From positions 1 to 27,244 of the forward strand of contig DIUC01000005.1 in the NCBI GenBank assembly GCA_002435785.1: a stretch of DNA of 27,244 nucleotides, read 5' to 3'. Numbering within the stretch: position 1 is the stretch's first letter; each line of letters starts with the position of its first letter. Shown piece by piece: positions 1 through 6,699 of the stretch. Source of the stretch: Saprospiraceae bacterium UBA6168. GTDB taxonomy: Bacteria; Bacteroidota; Bacteroidia; Chitinophagales; Saprospiraceae. The position numbers and the translations under genes are program-made. The notes under the pieces are model-generated. The model saw only the letters and a list, made by a program, of their open reading frames with translations, was not told where the DNA came from and ran no database searches.

Positions 1-63
1 CATTAAAGTGTCCAGTAGCGTAATGGGTCATATACAGGTATCATCCTCGATAAAAAAGTAAAA

Positions 64-1095
64 ATGAAACGAAATACGATATTCAAAATCATCTCTATTT
101 TAATAGGTACTTTTTTGAGCCTCGTGTTGGCCGAGGTGGTGTACAGGGTGTACCATTTTGCCAACTATGCCGACATGAAGGACATACGTGCAGGTACCCG
201 AAAGCCAGTGGTCAGCCCTGACAGGGAGCATAAATTGGGAGAAATCATCCAGCTCTCCGTGCACCGGGACATCATCTATGAGCTGATTCCCTCGTCCAAA
301 TATCGGTTCCAAAACGTGTTGGTCGAAACGAACACAGCAGGCTTCAAAGACCGGGAATATCCCAGCGCCAAGCAACCAAAGACTGTCCGCATTATTGGCC
401 TTGGCGATTCGGTGATGTTCGGGTGGGGAGTACCGGAAAGTGACTGCTATTTGACCAAATTGGAAGCTGCGCTCAACCAATCGGGCGAAATCCCATTCGA
501 GGTCATCAATACCGCCGTGCCAGGCTACAATACCGTGATGGAAGTGGCCACATTGGAACAAAAAATGGACTTGGGGACGGTGGATATGGTCATCATCAAC
601 TTCGTGGGCAATGACCTCGACCTGCCCAATTTCATCCGAAAAAAGCCCGCCTATTTTGGTACAAAAAAGTCGTTCATTCTGCAACGTTTTGAAGAAAACG
701 ACGGCATGGACAGGGACTTAAGCGAAGCTCCATTTAATGAAACTTATACCGGCTACCTGCGGGACCCCGACAAAGTACCTGCAGAATACAGGGATTTGGT
801 AGGCGAGCAAGCCTATATTCGAGCCATGAGCCGTTTAAAAGAATTGCAGGGAAAATATGGGTTCAAGGTCATTGTATTGTCCAGCAATCCAATGGACGCT
901 GCCCCTTCCTTTGTCCTCGAAACCTGCGAGAAGCTGGGGTTTGAGATGGTCAAAGTCATGCCGTATTGGGCAAAGTACAAGGACGCCAACAGCGATGCTA
1001 TCTGGCAATTATCCAAAGCGGACGGCCATCCATCCATTGTTGGACATGCTGTGATTGCAGAGGCCCTGAAAGAGAAAATCATGGCAATGTTCTGA
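64..1095 (+). CDS. Membrane-anchored SGNH/GDSL hydrolase family protein
   Basis: This 343-residue protein begins with a positively charged tip and a hydrophobic stretch (about residues 8-25) that should act as a signal anchor, placing the rest outside the inner membrane. The SGNH blocks are visible in order: the GDS nucleophile motif (GLGDSVMFG, Ser116), the block II glycine in NTAVPGYNT (Gly154), the block III GND motif (Asn183), and a C-terminal ADGHPS block with Asp320 and His322. These supply the catalytic triad and oxyanion hole of the family, which hydrolyses esters, often acyl groups on carbohydrates or lipids. The substrate cannot be told from the sequence. The ATG at 64 gives a sensible signal anchor. 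The gene stands alone and converges on the minus-strand gene that ends at 1221. Confidence 0.85.
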   Translation: MKRNTIFKIISILIGTFLSLVLAEVVYRVYHFANYADMKDIRAGTRKPVVSPDREHKLGEIIQLSVHRDIIYELIPSSKYRFQNVLVETNTAGFKDREYPSAKQPKTVRIIGLGDSVMFGWGVPESDCYLTKLEAALNQSGEIPFEVINTAVPGYNTVMEVATLEQKMDLGTVDMVIINFVGNDLDLPNFIRKKPAYFGTKKSFILQRFEENDGMDRDLSEAPFNETYTGYLRDPDKVPAEYRDLVGEQAYIRAMSRLKELQGKYGFKVIVLSSNPMDAAPSFVLETCEKLGFEMVKVMPYWAKYKDANSDAIWQLSKADGHPSIVGHAVIAEALKEKIMAMF

Positions 1096-1220
1096 GACAG
1101 CGGCGTGTTTTCGGCAATGTTGGATTTGGAAAATGCACCGTCCTTTGTGGCGGAGTTGCCGTTTGAGCCGAGGTAGGTTAGGGATGAGGGAAGAGGAACA
1201 AGGGATGAGAATGGCAAGTT

Positions 1221-1754
1221 TTACGCATTGAACAGCTCGATGTAGGTGTTTTCCATCAATTCGAGGTACCAAGGCTCCACACTGCGGCGGTATTTGAATA
1301 TCTCTTCGCAACGATCCCGAAATCTGTCTTCGAACTTGTGCAGGACGATCATTTCCACCGCTTTTTTGAAGGCGTTGTGGCTGGCCTTGTAACTTGCTTC
1401 TGGCATTCGGCCGAGCTTGGCGGCATAGTCCGTGGCCGTCTCCACCCGGTAGAGCAGTAGGTCAATCACCTCCGATGGAAACACCGATACCTTTTCGTAA
1501 TTGGAAATCAACTCCCGCAGCTTGGCATTGCTGGGCCGTTTTCGGTTGCCCGTCCTTGTCCAGAAAAAGCTGTAAATTTTTTTACGGTAGCCTTCCAAAT
1601 TAGCCTTTCGCTCTTTGTCGGACATGAGTTCCTGCGCATAAAATTCCTGCACCTGCGTCAGCTTGCCGAAGAGTTTTAGGATTTCTTCCCGAACCTCGGC
1701 CTCGTCGAGGCTGTCAAGGTAGGTTTTGAGGTCTTTGAGTTTTGGTTTGGCCAT
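1221..1754 (-). CDS. DUF6155-like hypothetical protein
   Basis: A 177-residue, soluble, highly charged and probably all-helical protein. The chosen start (MAKPKLKDLK) follows from the Lys-rich opening KPKLKDLKTYLDSLDEAEVR, which I recall as typical of DUF6155 proteins; the 15 residues that could precede it look like translated leader. There is no signal peptide, membrane segment or obvious catalytic motif. The middle has a basic KKIYSFFWTRTGNRKR patch (about residues 58-73). The gene is the last on the minus-strand run after the TIR gene, 85 bases downstream of it, and may share its transcript. The family has no established function; the DUF assignment is from memory and should be treated as tentative. 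Confidence 0.6.
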   Translation of the reverse strand: MAKPKLKDLKTYLDSLDEAEVREEILKLFGKLTQVQEFYAQELMSDKERKANLEGYRKKIYSFFWTRTGNRKRPSNAKLRELISNYEKVSVFPSEVIDLLLYRVETATDYAAKLGRMPEASYKASHNAFKKAVEMIVLHKFEDRFRDRCEEIFKYRRSVEPWYLELMENTYIELFNA

Positions 1755-1839
1755 GTGTGCGTGGTTTGTCTTTTTAAAATTGGGGTGAAAATAGCTCAAT
1801 TACCTGTGGCTGCGCACTTGAACTGTCTTTCAAAGACCG

Positions 1840-2280
1840 TCATCCTTCCACCACCCGCTTTATCCCCTGCACCACTTCCAGCCACGCCTCGTCTTGGTTG
1901 GCGTAGGTGGTCACGGGTTTTGCGTTGCGTGGCAGGGCCTGCACCTTGGCAAAGGGCATATCGTGCCACTCGCAGGGCCGCACGATGATGGGGACGACCG
2001 TGGCCTCCCGTCGCTCGTGGCGCTCCATCGCCTCAGCGATTTCATACTTCCAGATGTATTCCGAGGCAATAAAATCGGCACTGACCAGCAGCAGGATGAT
2101 GTCCGCCTCTGTCAGTTCCTGCTTGATGGCGGCGTCCCATTCCGTGCCGGGGAGTATCTGGCGGTCTTGCCAGACGGCGACCTTTCCGCTGCGCCGCAGT
2201 GGGGCGAGGTGGGTGGCGAGCTTGTTTTTCAGCTCCTCGTCTTGGTGGGAGTAGGAGAGGAAGAGTTTGTGGGTAGGCAT
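1840..2280 (-). CDS. Single-domain TIR protein
   Basis: A 146-residue protein made up almost entirely of one TIR domain. The opening strand and box 1 are KLFLSYSHQDEE (residues 5-16), the BB-loop region is VWQDRQILPGTEWDAAI (36-52), and the alphaC region SEYIWKYE carries Glu80 in the position of the catalytic glutamate of NAD-consuming TIR enzymes. Bacterial TIR domains either cleave NAD or make signalling nucleotides in antiphage systems, so an NADase or signal-making role is a family-based inference. ATG 2280 is chosen because the domain begins right after it; an upstream extension to 2343 would add only leader-like residues. It lies 71 bases after a DUF433/DUF5615 toxin-antitoxin pair on the same strand. 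No sensor domain is fused to it, so a partner must recruit it. Confidence 0.85.
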   Translation of the reverse strand: MPTHKLFLSYSHQDEELKNKLATHLAPLRRSGKVAVWQDRQILPGTEWDAAIKQELTEADIILLLVSADFIASEYIWKYEIAEAMERHERREATVVPIIVRPCEWHDMPFAKVQALPRNAKPVTTYANQDEAWLEVVQGIKRVVEG

Positions 2281-2351
2281 GAGGTTGATTATTTGCAAAT
2301 TAAAAAACTGCAACAACCTGTTGCAGTTCTGAATATCCTCCAAAAGTAATT

Positions 2352-2732
2352 TTATAAAAATCTCAACCTGATTTTCACAAAACCGCTTAGGTTTTCGCCA
2401 ACGAGCATAAAATGCGAAGTCAAATCAAGATTGGCAGACAAGATTGCTTCCAATGTTTGCAAATGCACCTCTGGTGATTCATGTCCTGGCCGAAGATAGA
2501 CAACTCCCCGAACGTCCATTTTGTCACGAAATATCAAAGTCCCAAAATCACTGTCTTGACTGATGACAACCCGATTTTGCTTCCCAGCCATTTCCAAAAT
2601 GCTGCGGTCGGACATCGCAAACAGTCCTTGCTCTTTGATGTCCAACACATCATGGCCTTGGGTTCTTAAAAAATTAACCACCTCTTGGTCAATATTTTCG
2701 TCAGTGAGGAAAGAAAGTTTTTCAGCCATCAT
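2352..2732 (-). CDS. DUF5615 PIN-like toxin
   Basis: A 126-residue protein with the layout of the DUF5615 (Mut7-C/PIN-like) family. It has an N-terminal acidic motif LTDENID (Asp10, Glu11), a central helix GHDVLDIKEQGL, and a second acidic pair in VVISQDSDFGTLIF, followed by GVVYLRPG. The conserved acidic residues fit a metal-dependent ribonuclease site as in PIN-domain toxins. Its start codon overlaps the stop of the upstream DUF433 gene by 4 bases (ATGA), so the two are translationally coupled, as expected of a type II VapBC-like module in which the antitoxin is made first. A second ATG follows the first directly, so the start may be one codon later. Toxin activity is inferred from the family. 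Confidence 0.85.
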   Translation of the reverse strand: MMAEKLSFLTDENIDQEVVNFLRTQGHDVLDIKEQGLFAMSDRSILEMAGKQNRVVISQDSDFGTLIFRDKMDVRGVVYLRPGHESPEVHLQTLEAILSANLDLTSHFMLVGENLSGFVKIRLRFL

Positions 2733-2965
2733 GCTCTTGAACGAACTTTGATGACTATCTCATTTTTGGAAAAACGAGCAGCGTAACGAATGGCCTCCAA
2801 GACCAATTCCTTGGTCAGCAAGGGATGCTTCGCAGCGATGCTTTCTGGTGAGCCGCCCGTGCCCAGCCAGTCCATGATGAGTTCCACGCTGATACGTGTG
2901 CCCTTGATGCAGGGCTTGCCACCGAGGATTTCAGGGTCGGAAATGATGTTGGGAAAGAGATTCAT
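2729..2965 (-). CDS. DUF433 antitoxin-like protein
   Basis: A 78-residue DUF433 protein. The signature GGKPCIKGTRISVELIMDWL lies at about residues 14-33, followed by SPESIAAKHPLLTKELVLEAIRYAARF, a winged-helix-like DNA-binding fold related to VapB-type antitoxins. I chose ATG 2965 (MNLFPNIISDPEILGG) over one seven codons upstream because the family normally begins a few residues before ISDPEI. The stop codon overlaps the DUF5615 toxin start. A TATATTTG -7 box lies about 20 bases upstream of the start. The protein probably neutralises the partner and represses the shared promoter; this is family-based inference. Confidence 0.85.
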   Translation of the reverse strand: MNLFPNIISDPEILGGKPCIKGTRISVELIMDWLGTGGSPESIAAKHPLLTKELVLEAIRYAARFSKNEIVIKVRSRA

Positions 2966-2983
2966 GCTTGATTGTTTTATTGG

Positions 2984-2991
2984 CAAATATA
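2984..2991 (-). promoter_or_regulatory. -7 promoter box for DUF433/DUF5615 operon
   Basis: On the minus strand this reads TATATTTG, an exact match to the Bacteroidota TAnnTTTG -7 element, about 20 bases before the DUF433 start. No clear -33 TTTG was found at the usual spacing, so this is a partial promoter match. Confidence 0.5.
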
Positions 2992-3002
2992 GGGGGTTAT
3001 GA

Positions 3003-3248
3003 TGAAAAGCACTTGGCGGAAGTCAGGAGGCAGCCCTGCCCCCAATTTTCCAAGCGTCTGGAGAATCGGACGGCCTCTGCGCCTCGGCAATGATTCATAG
3101 TCAGTTTTTTGCAAGCTTGTTGGTGTTTTGTTTTTGGATGAAAAAGTAAGATACTGTCTTACTTTTTGGATTTTAAAAACAATCGAGGGCTTCGCCCTAA
3201 ATTTTTATAAACTAAAGAAAAAAAGGGTGAGAGCGACAAAGGGTTATT
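3003..3248. other. Gene-free stretch between DUF433 and the FGE fragment
   Basis: No convincing coding sequence was found here. The right half is A/T-rich and contains hairpin repeat copy A (3183-3201) and the 3' flank shared with the TIR-FGE gene. The left half (3003-3110) is GC-richer with nothing recognisable. Together with the fragment and copy B this makes a 551-base interval (2966-3516) without an intact gene. Confidence 0.6.
3183..3201. repeat. Hairpin repeat, copy A
   Basis: The 19-base string TCGAGGGCTTCGCCCTAAA holds a perfect 5-bp stem with a 3-base loop (AGGGC-TTC-GCCCT at 3186-3198). The identical 19 bases recur at 3442-3460. Each copy lies about 50 bases beyond the stop codon of an FGE-type C-terminus, and similar A/T-rich sequence with an AAAGGGT motif lies between. 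It may be a transcription terminator stem or a mobile or retrohoming-associated structure. Confidence 0.75.
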
Positions 3249-3380
3249 TTAGTCCTGCGCCACCCGGAACCCGTAGTGGTTGTACCTGACGCCCGGGAGG
3301 TCCCTGACACGGCTGGCCGGACGAAGCCTTGTTGCTTCGTTGTTCCTTGAGCCCCCACGCAACACACGGCGGTAACGCAT
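3249..3380 (-). pseudogene. Orphan FGE/C-type-lectin C-terminal fragment, DGR variable-region-like
   Basis: The minus strand encodes a 43-residue reading frame that ends YNHYGFRVAQD and has the LRGGS...GFRVAQ framework closing FGE-sulfatase (SUMF1-like) domains. No upstream FGE body is present, so it is a detached 3' end, a leftover of a duplicated gene, or a variable-region cassette. Aligned to the common DGR-target ending (N-R-N-N-N-P-D-N-R-N-N-N), eight asparagine positions are occupied by Val, Asp, Leu, Gly, Val, Tyr, Asn and His, every one with a codon ending in C. That is what adenine-specific mutagenesis of AAC codons would leave. A TACCTTTG -7-like box lies 13 bases before the ATG at 3380. 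It could instead be an ordinary FGE remnant. Confidence 0.65.
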
Positions 3381-3441
3381 TCGCCCTTCTTGCAAAGGTA
3401 TTTTTTCAACAATGCCCGACTTCAGTTTCCCCAATTTTTTT

Positions 3442-3460
3442 TCGAGGGCTTCGCCCTAAA
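3442..3460. repeat. Hairpin repeat, copy B
   Basis: This is identical over 19 bases to 3183-3201 and lies 56 bases past the stop codon of the TIR-FGE gene. The stem AGGGC/GCCCT is at 3445-3457. On the minus strand it is followed by an A-run rather than a T-run, so it is not a textbook intrinsic terminator for that gene. Confidence 0.75.
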
Positions 3461-3516
3461 AGTTTTAAAAACTAAAAATACAAAGGGTAAAAGCGTAAAA
3501 GTAACAAAGGGTGAGT

Positions 3517-4815
3517 TTACCGCGCCAACCGGAAGCCTATGCCGAGGCTCCGGGAGTCAATATCCCTCCCGGCCCTACTGACGCCGATAGGGCAGTTGCG
3601 TGCATCGTTGAACCAAGCCCCGCCACGAACCACTCGGCGAGTTTGGTCGCCGCCGGAGGTCCAGGCGCTGCCATCTTTTGGCACTCCAGCAAGGCTATCG
3701 TGCCAAGTGTCTTGACACCATTCCCAAACGTTGCCGCTCATATCGTAGAGGCCTAGCACGTTGACTTTTTTCTGCATGACGGGATGGGTTTGGCAATTGT
3801 TTTTAATGATATTATCCCTATCCCAATCCCCCGAAAGTTTTATGCCGCCGGAGTTTTCCCAAAACCAGCCCACCTCGTCGAGGTCGTCACTACCCGCATA
3901 ATTGTACTTTCTACTTTTTTTGCCGCCGCGGGCGGCAAATTCCCACTCGGCCTCGGAGGACAGGCGGTAATTTTCACCCGTTTTAACATTCAGCTTTTTG
4001 ATGAAAACCTGCACATCTTCCCAGCTTACCTTCTCCACTGGGCAGTCATTGGAGCCTATGAAAGCCATTTTGGATGGGTCACTGTCCATGATGACTCGCC
4101 ATTGCGCATGCGTGACTGGGTGCTTGCAGAGGTGGAAGTCTTTGAGGGGCACCGGGCGGGTGCCGCCCATTCTGAAGTTGCCGCCCTGGATGGGCAGCAT
4201 GAGGTCGTGGAAGGGGTCATACAAACTCACACCAAAAAGAGCTTTATCACCGGCTCTTCTAATTTCATTAAATCCAGGTGATTCAATATTTTCATGGTCA
4301 AATCCAAACTCTGTGCTTAAATGTTTGGGATTTCTCCTGACAGGGAATGGGATTGTCTCTTTGGCTGATGACAATTTATTATTTTGATTCATAATAACCT
4401 TGAAAACTTCCCTTGCAGCATAAGCGTAGGCGTTGTACTCTTCAACGGGGTTTCCGTCATACAGCACGACTTGTAGGTGTTGAAGTTCCGTCATTTCCCA
4501 AAGGCAATCCTTCATTATGACGGCGACGACTTCGGCTTCTCCCTTCATTCGTCGTTCCAGTATTTTCGGCAGTTCCGTTTCATTGACATAATCACTGTCA
4601 AGGAATTCAGCCGTGACGAGCAGGACGAAAATATGGGCGGTGTGCAGTTCGTCTTTGAGCCGCTTGTCCCAAGTTTCACCGGACATGATTTCGCCATCAA
4701 AGAATATCTCGCAATGTTGCTGCCGCTTCATCACGTTGAGGTGAGTGCGAAGCTTTTGGAGGAGTGGCTTGTCCTCGTGGGCGTAGGCGATGAAGATTTT
4801 GGGCAGAATGGGCAT
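3517..4815 (-). CDS. TIR domain fused to FGE-sulfatase/C-type-lectin-like domain
   Basis: A 432-residue two-domain protein. Residues 5-135 form a TIR domain: box 1 KIFIAYAHEDKP, BB-loop region FDGEIMSGETWD, and an alphaC segment SDYVNETE with Glu81 at the catalytic position. After a linker (about 150-205), residues 210-432 form an FGE-sulfatase domain with LPIQGGNFRMGG, CPVEKVSWEDVQVFIKKLN, YRLSSEAEWEFAARGG, GLYDMSGNVWEWCQD and the closing RVVRGGAW...GIGFRLAR. Such domains often serve as binding scaffolds rather than enzymes and are frequent targets of diversity-generating retroelements. The C-terminal 30 residues (Phe402-Ile426) are variable-region-like. The likely logic is ligand sensing by the FGE/lectin fold coupled to a TIR effector. 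ATG 4815 sits directly before the TIR domain; a 41-residue upstream extension looks untranslated. Confidence 0.85.
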   Translation of the reverse strand: MPILPKIFIAYAHEDKPLLQKLRTHLNVMKRQQHCEIFFDGEIMSGETWDKRLKDELHTAHIFVLLVTAEFLDSDYVNETELPKILERRMKGEAEVVAVIMKDCLWEMTELQHLQVVLYDGNPVEEYNAYAYAAREVFKVIMNQNNKLSSAKETIPFPVRRNPKHLSTEFGFDHENIESPGFNEIRRAGDKALFGVSLYDPFHDLMLPIQGGNFRMGGTRPVPLKDFHLCKHPVTHAQWRVIMDSDPSKMAFIGSNDCPVEKVSWEDVQVFIKKLNVKTGENYRLSSEAEWEFAARGGKKSRKYNYAGSDDLDEVGWFWENSGGIKLSGDWDRDNIIKNNCQTHPVMQKKVNVLGLYDMSGNVWEWCQDTWHDSLAGVPKDGSAWTSGGDQTRRVVRGGAWFNDARNCPIGVSRAGRDIDSRSLGIGFRLAR

Positions 4816-4841
4816 AAAAACGGTTTTTCGTTGTTTTCTGG

Positions 4842-4849
4842 CAAATGTA
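4842..4849 (-). promoter_or_regulatory. -7 box upstream of TIR-FGE gene
   Basis: The minus strand reads TACATTTG, matching TAnnTTTG, 27 bases before the TIR-FGE start. No -33 element is clear at normal spacing. It suggests that this gene has its own promoter, separate from the upstream broken gene. Confidence 0.45.
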
Positions 4850-4921
4850 GTGTTTTGGTTGGATGCCTTTCCGCATTGTCGGTGCAGGAAGCATTGGAAT
4901 CTCAAACAACCAATGCCGCCA

Positions 4922-5306
4922 CTATTCCGGGTAATCAATCTTGATGGCCTGCTGGGCCAGTTTCCTGGCGATGCTTCGGCTGATATTGCCTTTAATCAAG
5001 GCGTGAGCATGGTTTTCCGGCAAAGGGTCGTGTTCGCATTGCAGGCCAAGGCTTTGGATAAATTCTGCCGCCAAAGCGTATAGCCTGAACCTGAAAGCAT
5101 TTTGAATGGCAGTCGGGTAAGCCGTCAACTTTTCAATATCGGTTGGAAAGCCCTTCTTCGAGGTCGCCGTTTTCCAATCTTTTCAAGGTAAAGCTCGAAG
5201 AAGCGGGCGTACCGTCTTCCTTGATGAAGTTCGGGTCGAGGAACTGTACCCGCCTAAGCAAACGGTCTTCGGGCAGGATTTCGATGGTGTTTTGTATTTC
5301 AGGCAT
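4922..5306 (-). pseudogene. Frameshifted gene of unknown function (about 127 residues)
   Basis: From ATG 5306 the minus strand encodes MPEIQNTIEILPEDRLLRRV and continues to LENGDLEEGLS before running into a stop near 5125. The remaining protein (TDIEKLTAYPTAIQNAFRFR to KIDYPE) continues in the +1 frame to a TAG at 4922. The whole span is 385 bases, one more than a multiple of three, so a single extra base around 5132-5136 (TCCAACC) would explain the break. The two halves read as one soluble protein, resembling an unnamed family I recall with DPNFIKEDGTPASSSF and GLSxDIEKLT motifs. The start overlaps the stop of the upstream 167-residue gene by 8 bases. It may be a real pseudogene, a sequencing error, or less likely a programmed frameshift. 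Confidence 0.7.
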
Positions 5307-5802
5307 TCAAAAAATGGGTGAGTTTCTCATAATTATCATTCAAACTGCCCTCATGCACACATTCCTCCTGGTCGTACATCAAGACTTCGGCAGCGCCTTG
5401 CGGCTCGAAATAGATTTCCGCTGCTTTGCCATTTGGGCCTTTGAACTCCACCAGCACTTCGCCATTGCGGCCGGGGGCCACAAAATAAACCCTCATCCCG
5501 TCCTTGTCGGCCCTTTTGATAAAAACCTGACTGGAAGCAATCGCCACAGGGGAAGGCGGGGCGGCTTGGTATCTGTCCCAGTTCGGTGCCAGGGCTTTCA
5601 GTTTTTCCACTTTTTCGAGGGCGGATTTGGCGGCTTGCGACAAGTTGCCATTGGTGGATGGGTGGCGGTGCGAAGCAGGGGTAGGCGTATCCGTGGATTG
5701 CTCTACTTCATAAGCGGATACCAAACCTATTTCCTTGAGCCAATCCAGCAAGTGAAGCAATTGCTGCTTGCGGCTGTTGTCCGATGTTAATTGAACGGTC
5801 AT
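5299..5802 (-). CDS. Hypothetical protein, coupled to frameshifted partner
   Basis: A 167-residue soluble protein that I cannot name. The N-terminal third is helical (SRKQQLLHLLDWLKEIGL). A Ser/Thr/Pro/His-rich linker follows (about 36-52), then a compact domain with KLKALAPNWDRYQAAPPSP, VYFVAPGRNGEVLVEFKG and GKAAEIYFEPQGAAEVLMY, which looks like alternating beta strands. The NWDxYxAxPPS phrase resembles a motif seen in many small unannotated bacterial proteins. The start is ATG 5802 (MTVQLTSDNS), because the residues upstream look like translated leader. Its last 8 bases overlap the start of the following gene, so the two products are probably made in a fixed ratio. A toxin-antitoxin-like role is possible but unsupported. 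Confidence 0.7.
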   Translation of the reverse strand: MTVQLTSDNSRKQQLLHLLDWLKEIGLVSAYEVEQSTDTPTPASHRHPSTNGNLSQAAKSALEKVEKLKALAPNWDRYQAAPPSPVAIASSQVFIKRADKDGMRVYFVAPGRNGEVLVEFKGPNGKAAEIYFEPQGAAEVLMYDQEECVHEGSLNDNYEKLTHFLNA

Positions 5803-5857
5803 CTTCAATATTTTTAATGCTGGGGTGCAGAGACATGTGGTTGTTCGTTGTTTCAGG

Positions 5858-5865
5858 CAAATATA
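5858..5865 (-). promoter_or_regulatory. -7 box upstream of the 167-residue gene
   Basis: The minus strand reads TATATTTG, an exact TAnnTTTG match, 55 bases before ATG 5802 and past the end of the upstream 262-residue gene (5911). This suggests the pair at 4922-5802 has its own promoter. No -33 element was found at the usual spacing. Confidence 0.45.
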
Positions 5866-5910
5866 GCGTTTTGTGGTGCGCTGCGCAGTATTGGCAAAAA
5901 CCAAGCTGCC

Positions 5911-6699
5911 TCACTTGCCATGAATGGCTCCTTTTATTGCGTCGAAAATGGTAAAACTGGTATTGCCGTTAAAATGCTCCCAAGCCACCCGCTGCCGCAG
6001 TAGGAGCTTGGATTGGATGCTGGCAATGCCGTCTGTGTAAAAATACAACGGCATCCTTTCGATGTCGGGTAGGGGGCAGTTCTTGTCGTTTTCGATGAAG
6101 GCCAGCAGGATTTGTTGCAGTTCCGCTTGGCTGGCCCCGGCCTTTTGGGCCTTTTTGATGAGGTTCGGGATGGCGTCCACGTCCTTTTTGACAATCTCGT
6201 TCTCCGGGAACATGGCGGTCAGGTCGGCGAGCAGAAGCTGGGTTTCGGGTGTCGCCTCGAACAGATGGTTGTAGGCATCCAATTCGGTGACCTCCATCCG
6301 CTTGCGGCCAATGTATTTGTCAAAAAACTCGATGGCGTACCATGCCCGCTCAATGCTGCGCACGAGCACACAAAGCTGGTCGGGCTTGGGGCCTATCAAG
6401 ATGTCGTCCAAGATGATGGACTCCCCCTTTGGCACACCGCTGTTTGGCTTGAAGGCGCCCTTGGTCTCGTCGGACAGGTACCATTTGTAAGCCTTGCCAG
6501 CATGCACGGCATCCACGCAGCCAAGCCTTTCCAATGCTTTGATAGTTGCTGCCATGTCCAGCACCTTGTAGTGCAGGCGCACGGGCTGCACCAGTTCCCC
6601 GGTGTAGGTGGTGTTGACGGGCCTTCGCAACTGGCTTTCCGGCCCTGCCGCTGGCGGGGCCGGCTTGCTTCTTCTGTTGAAAAAAGGCCCTATTTTCAT
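5911..6699 (-). CDS. Hypothetical protein (262 aa), second gene of a coupled pair
   Basis: A 262-residue soluble protein that I do not recognise. After a basic, Pro/Ala-rich N-terminus (residues 1-28) comes VNTTYTGELVQPVRLHYKV, then a mixed alpha/beta region with SIILDDILIGPKPDQLCVLV and WYAIEFFDKYIGRKRMEVTE (about 96-140). The C-terminal half is helical (TQLLLADLTAMFPENEIVKK; AELQQILLAFIENDK). No signal peptide or membrane segment is present. The start overlaps the stop of the upstream 130-residue gene by 4 bases (ATGA), implying translational coupling and a physical or functional partnership. Nothing in it matches a known enzyme motif. Confidence 0.7.
   Translation of the reverse strand: MKIGPFFNRRSKPAPPAAGPESQLRRPVNTTYTGELVQPVRLHYKVLDMAATIKALERLGCVDAVHAGKAYKWYLSDETKGAFKPNSGVPKGESIILDDILIGPKPDQLCVLVRSIERAWYAIEFFDKYIGRKRMEVTELDAYNHLFEATPETQLLLADLTAMFPENEIVKKDVDAIPNLIKKAQKAGASQAELQQILLAFIENDKNCPLPDIERMPLYFYTDGIASIQSKLLLRQRVAWEHFNGNTSFTIFDAIKGAIHGK

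Noticed and set aside
5143..5790. Plus-strand 215-codon frame
   Set aside because: It is antisense to two minus-strand genes that have coherent protein sequence and coupled starts; its own product is low-complexity.
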